Source of the DNA: Symsagittifera roscoffensis
Lineage: Eukaryota > Xenacoelomorpha > Acoela > Convolutidae
Reading direction: 5' to 3'
DNA length: 64,000 nucleotides
Assembly: GCF_963678635.1 (NCBI RefSeq)
Contig: NC_087067.1
Coordinates: 40,694,379 to 40,758,378 of the forward strand
Of this stretch, positions 55,593 to 64,000 are shown one piece after another; position 1 is the first letter of the stretch, and every line of letters starts with the position of its first letter. The position numbers and the translations under genes were made by a program. The notes below the pieces were generated by a model, which was given only the letters and a program-made list of their open reading frames with translations, was not told the origin of the DNA and did no database searches.

Positions 55593-55693
55593 ATCCAGAC
55601 TCCGCCTCTGAGTTATAAAGTGGTATCAATTCAGATCATATACTTTTTCTGGATTTAAATGGCCTAACGGTGGGTCGTTTTAGCAAGTAGGCT
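55593..55693 (+). repeat. 100-bp direct repeat flanking the foldback, right copy
   Basis: ATCCAGACTCCGCCTCTG to AAGTAGGCT, in the same orientation as 55201-55300 with about 10 differences by eye. Confidence 0.9.
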
Positions 55694-56124
55694 CTGTTGT
55701 TACAAGTCTGTTACAACCTGAGACTTGTCGAAAAAAAATCAATTTTGAGTTGTTTCAGGCTTGTGCAAAGGTAACTTGTCTGGAATAATTTTTTTTGGTC
55801 TGTTTTTTTATCGTGAAAGGCTCAATCGTGAAATTTCTTCGATGAATTTGTGGTTTGGTCTGAAATATAGATTATGGTCCAGTGTTTTGTTAAAGACTCA
55901 AATTGATTGAGCGGCTTGAAAGATTATTTTTGTAGGTAGTGTAACTTTTCGCTACTGATTGGAGAGTAGTCTTGTGCTTTTTATCAGAAAACAGTCTCAT
56001 AAATTGTGAATGATCAAATTTGATTTCTGGCGATATGGCTCTTGAAAAATTTTTTCGGCATCTTTGAGTTCATCGAAACTTTTACAATTGTCTGTTGGCT
56101 ATGATTTTTTTGTTATTACACAGA

Positions 56125-56167
56125 ATTACTGTATTTTATCATTACAGTGATAATAAAATACAGTAAT
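56125..56167. repeat. 15-bp hairpin upstream of the PP2C-like gene
   Basis: ATTACTGTATTTTAT and ATAAAATACAGTAAT pair around a 13-base interval; about 130 bp upstream of the start codon and just after a TTGTCTGTTGGCTATG word of the one-orientation repeat (56090). Confidence 0.75.
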
Positions 56168-56297
56168 GTGTCGATAAAAAACGCCTGTCGAGAATTTTTT
56201 TGTTCTGTGAGACACTCAATTACAACCTTATTGTTTCAGATTTAGTGATTTAGTCCGTATTTAATCAGACATTTTGATAATGGTCGACTGACTTGAT

Positions 56298-58598
56298 ATG
56301 GAAGGAGACCATGAAATTCTATTTAACGGCGTGTATTCGGTGCGAAACAGCTGGTCTGTTTTACCTTGTCACGAAATATGTTCACTGGATCGAGAAATTT
56401 TAAATGCACTCACAGGACCAGATTTGGGGTTCCAGCGAATCCTAGCTGCCGAGGACCGCAGTTCATTGTTACCGCATGTTGCTGGGACGAACAACTGGTC
56501 GCTCGCTGATGAAAATTGCTATGGAGTCTCAATGTCGCTTTATGACCAGAACCCCTTCACGTATAAAATAACAGCCGACCCGAATGCTGATTGCTTCGGT
56601 CTTTGCAAACGGGGCAACAATTCTGTACTTGTTGTGTGTGATGGGGTTAACAGAGGAAACAAATCAAGAATGGCTGCCAGATCCGCCGCTTACGGTGCCT
56701 TACGCTACATCAACGCTCATTGCTTCGAGCTAGGTGAGCAACCAATGAACACTCACGATGTGTTTGCACTATTGAAGCGTGCTCTAATGGCCGCTCATCA
56801 GTGCGTGTGTCGTAACGTGCATTGGTGCACGACAATCTGTATAGCTTTCGTGGTGCCTTTAGTAGCAGAAAGAGGAACTTACGCAGTGTGTAGTATAAAC
56901 GTAGGAGATAGTTACGCCTTCGTAGCTCGCAGGTCGAAAGTGGCAGAGACTGAACAGAATGTTCCGAGTGGCGATGGGGATGTGGACGTGAGTAGTGTTG
57001 AGAAGTTCACGGTGGAGGAATTGACCATCACTAGCCATGAGTTCACGAAGGATATCGGCCGTGAGACGGGAGGTAATAACTTATGTTTTGGTTGTTACCT
57101 TTATATCTTCGCATATCTACTTCACTGCTGAAGTCTTTAAACTTTCACATCAGTTTCAAAACATGGGCCTGGCTAGAAGTTTTAGAGAACAAAAAACCGG
57201 AACCAAAAAATAATAACTTCTAGTTGGACCGACACCTATCGGGTCACCTTTTATATTGTGAGTGTATCTTACGCTTATTAGCATGAAAAAGCTATTTGTA
57301 TATAAAGAGGTGCAATTTTGTTTTGGAAAATAGCAAAAAATTCATGCAGCTCTTAAGCAGGGGCACCACATCGGTTATCTGTAAAGAGCTGAACAGCTCG
57401 TATGTTGGTTCTTTCACTCGTGTAAAAATGAATCTTAAAATAAAAAGTGGCCGCTAAGTCTCTTCTCAGGTCACTTTAGACTATTGTGAATTAACAAACG
57501 ACTGCATTTTTTACCATAATTAACAGGTTGATTTTAATAGCTGATGTATTCCAGATAGTGTTTTTTAGGTGCTATTGGACCTGTGACCGCAAACGACGAG
57601 CCTCTTCTGAGCAACTTGACATTCTCACTTGCCTACGCCAAAGAAGGCGACATTGTCTTTCTAACCACCGACGGAGTATCCGACAACTTCGACCCGGTAG
57701 TGCAGCGACTTCAAAACATCGCGCCAATTGCACCAAATGGAGTTAGACAAGAATCATTTGTGAATCTATCATCGCTAAGTTTGGGCGACCGACATGCTAT
57801 ATCACTGCAGTGCATGCAAAGAACTCTGAATCGATTCTCAGCCAGGTCTGAAGAAACTCTAACTGCGAGTAGTTTATGTGGTGAGTTAATGAGACACGCT
57901 TTGCTCATTAGTCAGGATAAAAGAGCGGTTCTAGAAGACGAAGAGCTTTACTCTAATTTGTCAGTGTTTAATCGCAAGACAATCGAAAAAGTGCACAGAT
58001 CATCGGAAGTGAAACAATTGCTGGCCAGTACTAGAGGTAAGACACTGTCTTCTTTTCATTTCAAGACTCAAGAGGGGGGATATTTAGTGGTATATTCGTG
58101 TCGATTTTTGCGTAAGAGGCGGGGCGTCCATATACGCCCTAAACTCGCCTTTGTTCATGGATCTCATAGTAGAATTTAGGGGCGGCGGATATAGGGCTAA
58201 AAGTTAGGCTCTCGAAAAACTGGCTGCGACACAAAAAAGTTTGATTTTTGTTATTTTAGGACAGCTCGGAAAATCAAGCGGTCAAATTGTTAAAAAGAAC
58301 TTTGTAATTTAGATTGTAAAAGAGCCAAGATTGAAATTTTGTTCTGAGTGAATTAAAAGTTCAGACTTTTGTTTCGATAGGCAAAATGGATCATGCTACA
58401 ATTTGTGCCGCTACTATCGCGTCACAACAACCCGAAACACATCACACTGCGAGACGAAAAGACTCGCGCTCTCACGTGTTGGCTCCACAGTCAACCGGGG
58501 ATGGAGAATCGTTTTCACTGAGGCGGTTTACTATGTTCAGTAGATCAACTTTACGAAAACAGAACAAGAAAAGGTCTTCGAAAGTTTCATTGCCTTAA
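56298..58598 (+). CDS. PP2C-like domain protein (CG9801 type), 3 exons
   Basis: Exons: 56298-57072, 57569-58036 and 58381-58598, GT-AG with consistent phases, 486 residues. The PP2C-like fold is seen from NWSLADENCYGVSMSLYD (66-83), DPNADCFGL (94-102), VLVVCDGVNRGNKSRMAARSA (110-130; Asp115-Gly116), INVGDSYAFVARR, and FLTTDGVSDNFDP (289-301; Asp293-Gly294, Asp297). The DG/TDG aspartates that bind metal in PP2C phosphatases are kept, but DGHGG is replaced by DGVNRG and the terminal RDN by GDRH. Activity is therefore uncertain, as for its insect relative CG9801. The last exon is basic and Ser/Arg-rich (TLRKQNKKRSSK). A TTTCAG acceptor-like word at 56235-56240 suggests a 5' untranslated exon. 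Confidence 0.9.
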
Positions 58599-60149
58599 AA
58601 TCATCAAGCTAGCGGAGAAATTGGAGGGATGTGCTACAATTAAACTAACTCTTCATTTCTTACCAAATTGGTCAACAGTAGTTTAAGAACACTAATGAAT
58701 TAATTTATCATATATTTATATCGCGGTTGAAATTTAATTTATTGCCGCTGAATTCATTTTTTCTATTTATGCTTTTGAATCTCAGTCAATATATAGCTTT
58801 ATAGCTAAGGGGCACTTACAAAATCACAAAATGTATAGTTAATTTTGCGGTTAGCAACTGAGTGTGAATTCACAATTTATTTTTTCTTTTGTACATTTTA
58901 GGCAAATGGTCTATTTGGTAAAACTTCGTATTAAAAAATCCATCCTTAGCCAGCCGCTGGCTTACTTTTGAACTGGTGGCATGTAGAAAGTTGAATCACG
59001 AAGTTTTTAAGTTTTCTGTATCTATAAAAAGGTTTTCTTGGACATGGCTTTGCTTTTTTGGTCTTTTTTGCCCTTCTTAGAGCTAATTTTGCTCATTGGA
59101 ATCTGAAAACAAAATTAGACTACAATTAGCGTAGCACGGATAGATTTTCTACACAAAAAAAAAACTTTTTTTATAAAATGTGTGTTTCGTTAAAAAAATT
59201 GCGTCTCAAAGGTATTTCGCAATACCTTGCAACATTGTGGTGTATGGAAAACTAAGGTTGCAAAAATGTGCACAACGGTGCTCTTTGATCATCTCTTAAG
59301 ACTATCCACTACACATTTCCTAAAGAAGACACTTTAAGGACATTTCCAGGGAATTTTATCCTTTCGGGATAATGAGATAAATAGACAGTTTTGGGGAAAA
59401 AACATAAGACTTTGATATATTAATGCGTTGTGTCCATTAAAAATTTTTCATTTGTAACTCAAATTGACTGATTCATGATAGCTCAATTGTTGAATAAAAA
59501 ATCATAAAGTGGTCGCGAAAACTAGATTTTCAGGAGGGTATTAGGTTTTAAAACCGATAGAAGACTGCTCATATCTGGGTGACGCCCTGGATAGTCCGAA
59601 TACCTTTTAACGTATAGTAATTAATCCTTAATTATTTTGCTTTTACAACCAAGCTTGCGTTATCAAACTGGAAAATAGTTAAATATAGACTTTTTTCTAA
59701 TTAACAATTAGTTTAACAAAATCAGTTGAATATTTCTGCAGCAACCAAACATGCTCAATTTCTTGAAAAATCAAATTTAACTACTGGCTAAGTACTAGTA
59801 ACTACAGAGTGGTTTGAGGGGGGACGTGAAACTTTGTAAAGTTTTGTACATGGTAAGTTTTCGGCTCAACTGGTGTGTGCTCAAAGATTGTCGGCCTTGT
59901 CTCCGCTTTGTAAGTTTTGTCCAGTTGCTAAGTTGCATTTCAATTGTCTTGCTTGGCTTGTTTGCCAGTAATTCTGTTTGATAAAAACAGGAGTTATGAA
60001 AGTGTAAGTGTTTTTTTATTTCAACTTTTTGGAGACGCTTTATAAAATTTAACTAATTTGTTTTCACTGAAAGCTTTGTGCTGAAAATCAAAAAAAAAAT
60101 GGTATACATAGAAAAACCGGCAACTTTTTTGGGTACCTGCATACTTCAC
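58599..60149. other. 3' flank of the PP2C-like gene and AT-rich spacer
   Basis: No further gene. A 3'-end relic of the hairpin-ended repeat lies on the minus strand at about 59558-59612 (AAGACTGCTCATATCTGGGTGACGCCCTGGA...CCGAATACCTTTTAACG). Confidence 0.5.
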
Positions 60150-61060
60150 TGGTCTTTTTTTGCTTTTCTTTTTGTCTACAGCCTTCGAAAACATCTAAGA
60201 CGGGAATATTCGACCAATATTTTTTTAAGTTTTCTAGATAACTAAGCTACCAAATCTGATACTTAAGTTTCAATGAAAAGAACGGTGGTGCAAAACTCCC
60301 CTCAATGAGTGGTTATGCCCAATTTTTTAAGACAAAATTATGGCTCTCGGAATTGTCAATCTTTTGATCGTTTTGACCTTTTCTTGATTGTTTTTTTCTT
60401 TATATATTTTTTAAATTTTGCTTCAAAACTAACCTTCCAAACCTGAGGTTGCGGGTTTCATAGAGATAACGGGTAGTAGGAATCTTCCCTGCATTAGCAG
60501 TGCCACAAAATGTTTTTACAGAAAAAATTGATTGTCCTCGGAAAAGTGAATTTTTATAATTTTTGAGCGTTTTTTTTTAAATAAAATTGTTGAATTTAAC
60601 CAAAAAATACCCTTCCATATCAAAAATTTTAGGTTCAATCCAATGAACTAGTTGTGGTAAGCTCCTTTGCATATGCGACTACTGCATATGCTTATACAAA
60701 ACAAATTCTGGCCCTGGGAAAACTCAAAATTCTGATTTTTTGACGTTATCTGAAACTTTTCGATTTTTCTCGAGAACTACCCGGCCAAACCTAGGTTTTC
60801 GGATTCAATCGAAATAGCAAACTAGATGAATCTCCTCTACATATGCGGCTACGTCCAACTTTTAAAACGAAAATTTTAAAATGCTCGGGAATGTCAACTC
60901 TATGATTTGTTGACTGGTTTTTGGTCTTTTCTCGATAGCTATCCTGTCAAAACTGCTAACCAGAGATCATGAGATCATAGATTTAATCGACCGAACAGGT
61001 TGTCGGAAGATAAAATTTATAATTTAATACGCCAAGTTTCTGCTAGAAAAAAGTTATGAC
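60150..61060 (+). repeat. satellite-like array 2, five units
   Basis: The same unit and the same unit order as 44990-45860. Unit 1 has AATGAAAAGAACGGTGGTGCAAAACTCCC, unit 2 GATAACGGGTAGTAGGAATC, unit 4 TCCTCTACATATGCGGCTACG, and unit 5 a diverged ATTTAATCGACCGAACAGG. The shared upstream words (CTTCGAAAA, ATATT...CGACCAATATTTTTT) extend the similarity beyond the array. Confidence 0.8.
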
Positions 61061-63136
61061 TTTTAACAAGTGAAACTCGAGACAAGGTTAGACAAAATGA
61101 CAAAGATAAGAATTGCTTAAGAGTAAGCTAATTTCTGTGGTGCAATTTATCTGGCAAACTTTGAACTCAAAATTATATCCTCAAAACGTTTTTCACAAAT
61201 AAGCCGAATTTCGAATATAAGTAATTTTTGATATTTTGTATGCGCTTAAATTTAAACAAAACGAATTGACATGTTCTATGGTCCAATATGAAAGAAACTT
61301 TTTCTAAATTTCAATTTTTTTTGATTATTCTAAATCAAAAATTTCAGCTCAAAACAAAAAACAATCGAACTTTAAACAATTAGATAAAAAATCATCAAAA
61401 ATCAGATACGTGTAATCGAATGCAAACTAATTTTTTAGTCTTTGCACTCTTTGTTTTAGGGAAACTTTCTGAAAGTGATAGCGGTATTTAATTGTTTGCT
61501 GTGCTTTTAATTTCTGGATCGTGATTCTGGATCACTTTTTTGAGCGTTTGAGTTTTATTGGTTTTTTTCTTTTTAAAAATTCTTTGCTTCATTTAAAACA
61601 ATCTTGTGCAGCAACGGGCTGTTTTTGTATGGTAAACTTGTTCATGTGAAGTATGCAACAGAAATTCATTTTTTTGGTCTATGTTTTTAAATGCTATGAT
61701 CATTAAAAATTAAACTAAATTGTGGGAAATCCTATTTCTAGGATACTAGGTTCTTTTTCAGGGTAGTGGTTTTTGCTATTCAAATTGAGTTGCATATTAA
61801 ATACTAACAAAAACATTTCACTGATCTACAACCATTCAAGAAAAACATATTTTTCCAATATGGAAAGAATCAAAAACAACGATTAAGTACAATAAAAATG
61901 GAACTGCCTTGTATATATTTCGTCTTAATTAAAAACGCATTTCAAAAAAAGTTAAGATTTCATTGCTAACTTTTGTAACGGTAAAAAACTTCAGATGCTT
62001 GATTTTCCAGAAAAGCACATTCAATTTAAAACAAAATAACTCATTAAAATGTTGTTTTTTGATAAGCTATTGATGAGTTATTCATGAGTATGTTTTTGAG
62101 AAACAGTCTTGTTGTAAAATTTCGTCCGCACATACTTCTAAGCGCTTTAATTTTCTTTTGATGAGTTATTTTTGGTAGTGTTTCAAAAATTTCCACCAGA
62201 AAAGTTTGCCAAATGGGGACAAACTTTCCTGGGGAAAGTTTATGAAAGACTACCTGAAAAAATTCATTAATGAAGAAAACAAAAAAACAAGAAATTTTGG
62301 CTTCTAGAAAAGCTATGTTTTCGACGTATATTGAACCAAATTACGCTTAACAAACCGCACTATTAGTAAATTGTTATTGAGAAAGAGCCATGTTGTAAAA
62401 TTTTGTTCGTACATACTTCTGAGCGTTTCCAATTTCTACAAAATAGGAGCTGATTGCCGTGGAAAAGTTTTTTGGAAGGCGAGCTCAACAAATTCACCTC
62501 AAACTGCAGAAAAATTGTGGTTTTTTCTGAAGGCAGTTACTATATGACGGATCCAGTTATAGAATACGGAACAACGAATCTCGGAGTAAAGAGTTTAGCT
62601 CAGTTCTTTGATAGACACCTTTAAACCCAAATAGTCAAGGAAAAGCCGGTTTTGATCAAAATCTATTTTCTTACAGGGTTGCAGCCAAAAAACAGCTCGA
62701 ACTACATAATTGAATTGACTAATGCTCAGTTAATAGCAAACAAAATCTTCGAAAAAAAGGCTCTCCTTTCATTGACGAGCAAGTTCTCTCCTATTTTGAT
62801 ACCTAAAAAGTGTTTGAGCAGTCCATGCAAAGCCATAATTGCCTGAATCTCAATCTCATAACTTTTGGATTTTATCTTAAACATCATTGCATAACAAATT
62901 AAAGAGAATTAGATAAAAAAACTTGAATCAAAATTCTGCTGAAACTGCTGAAAGCTCTAGTTTTTAATATTTGAATACTTAGTAGACTAATTTTTGTATT
63001 AGTAATACAATCTTGCTAAGCCAAGAACACTACTGATTCTGAATAGTCTTAACTATTCAAAGTCTGTGTTTCAATTTCAAAGATTTGGTTCATATAGCTG
63101 ACTATACGTTTAATAGTAAATAAAAGAGGCAAAGTG
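61061..63136. other. AT-rich spacer with one possible terminal exon
   Basis: After the acceptor TTTTCTTACAG, an open segment at 62677-62846 reads GLQPKNSSNYIIELTNAQL... and ends with a Cys-containing KKCLSSPCKAIIA tail before TGA. No family is recognised and no linked exon is found. The rest shows nothing. Confidence 0.25.
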
Positions 63137-63263
63137 ATGAACAAAGGAAATCAACTGAAGCTTTGGGCAGGGGATATTTTAGATGCTGCAACTCTAGACG
63201 ACGACAATATTGCAGAGGCGATTGCTGGTGGACTAGCAAAGAAGCTTTGCCAATCACTGCCAG
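63137..63263 (+). CDS. probable first coding exon of an unidentified gene
   Basis: From the ATG at 63137 the frame reads MNKGNQLKLWAGDILDAATL, then DDDNIAEAIAGGLAKKL and CQSLP, ending at a possible donor (CAG|GTTTCT) at 63264 in phase 1. Composition is protein-like and unlike the AT-rich ORFs around it. No family is recognised. Its phase does not fit the exon at 63865 directly, so at least one intermediate exon or a different donor would be needed. Confidence 0.4.
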
Positions 63264-63864
63264 GTTTCTATTTTAGTTTTCTTTCTACAGACATCTTTTA
63301 TCAGTTAGCAGTCAATTTATTCATTTATGTATCTATTTTTATCTATTTTTCTATCTATCTATCAACCTCAAATTAGGACTTGTTTGCATTTGACTATTGA
63401 GTTTAAAAATAAAGAACATTAAAGCATGAAAAAGAGCCTGCTAGTAAAATTCAATGCGTTTTCGTTCAGTTGCAATATTTTTTAGTTCATCTGCTAAAAA
63501 AAATGTTGGCTTTTTTACCGCTTCGTTAGTATTGTTTGAATGCCAATTCGACACTGATAATGGTGTTTCTTGGAATTTTTCATCAAAAAAAAACTTCAGG
63601 AAAAACAAATCAAGAAAAATTATAAAGTTTTTAGCAGATCTAGTTTTTTGTCGTTTTTTTTTGTCAAGGGTTTTTCGACTGTTGAATAAAAAATCCACGA
63701 TTAATATGTTTTACACACTGCATACAGCCTTCCTGTCATTTTTTTTTGAAGGAAGCCCGGAAAAAGTCAAGAAAGTAAATTTGTTGGATCACAATTTGTC
63801 TCGTCTGAATAAGAGGAATTCATTAATGTTTATTTGATTTGTGCGCAGGTGAGAGGCGACGCAG

Positions 63865-64000
63865 AAATTGGCTTTCACTTTAAGCTACGTTGCTCTTCTC
63901 GACTTTGCATATCACGTCATTGGAGTTGGAAGCTCATTTTCCTCCCTGGATCTGACTGGACTTGCACTGGCACAAATAAAAAAGACACTTGGAGATATCA
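63865..64000 (+). CDS. partial exon running off the right edge
   Basis: After GACGCAG the frame reads KLAFTLSYVALLDFAYHVIG, then VGSSFSSLDLTGLALAQIKK, to the window end with no stop. A second acceptor (CACTTTAAG at 63884) would begin in the same frame. It is alternating hydrophobic and polar, probably helical. Likely the same gene as 63137-63263. Family unknown. Confidence 0.45.

Noticed and set aside
1-64000. Operons, bacterial ribosome binding sites, defence or phage systems
   Set aside because: All supported genes are intron-bearing or typical animal genes; no prokaryotic signals are present.

Overview
The window is animal nuclear DNA, most likely from an invertebrate. It is AT-rich and gene-poor. 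Its genes are split by canonical GT-AG introns, and their proteins belong to animal families: sideroflexin, a CG9801-type PP2C-like protein, a Btz-motif SR protein and a RING-H2 protein. The space between genes is filled by retroelement remains, tRNA-derived SINE-like copies, hairpin-ended repeats and tandem arrays. Nothing fixes the phylum. One 200-base assembly gap lies at 3210-3409.

Layout. 1-9.2 kb holds an ancient degenerate tandem array, several copies of one hairpin-ended repeat family (two face each other around 3.4-4.8 kb), a small hAT-like MITE and one small ORF for a secreted, very acidic peptide. 10.49-16.76 kb is a complete but inactivated Ty3/Gypsy-type LTR retrotransposon with 252-bp LTRs and a 4-bp target duplication. 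17.8-18.5 kb is a one-exon membrane-anchored RING-H2 protein. 19-24.5 kb is repeats, including a 22-bp minisatellite. 24.6-31 kb is a retroelement graveyard: a LINE reverse-transcriptase fragment (-), a Penelope-like remnant (+) and a long, decayed RT-bearing element (-).

32.7-43.4 kb is the best-supported large gene: 13 coding exons, phases consistent throughout, 815 residues, RS-rich ends around a Btz-like (THRAP3/BCLAF1/CASC3) motif, so probably a nuclear mRNA-processing factor. 49.16-52.94 kb is a complete SFXN1/3-type sideroflexin (7 exons, 325 residues). 56.30-58.60 kb is a CG9801-like PP2C-domain protein (3 exons, 486 residues). The right edge appears to enter another gene.

The genes do not form a functional cluster; each has its own cellular role, and all the recognised ones are on the + strand. 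The most unusual features are structural. They are a 122-bp-arm foldback flanked exactly by 100-bp direct repeats (55.2-55.7 kb), a 51-bp-arm near-perfect hairpin (46.4 kb), a five-unit satellite block duplicated with unit order kept (45 and 60 kb), and a repeat family present in at least seven copies, all in one orientation, through the introns and spacers from 37 to 50 kb.
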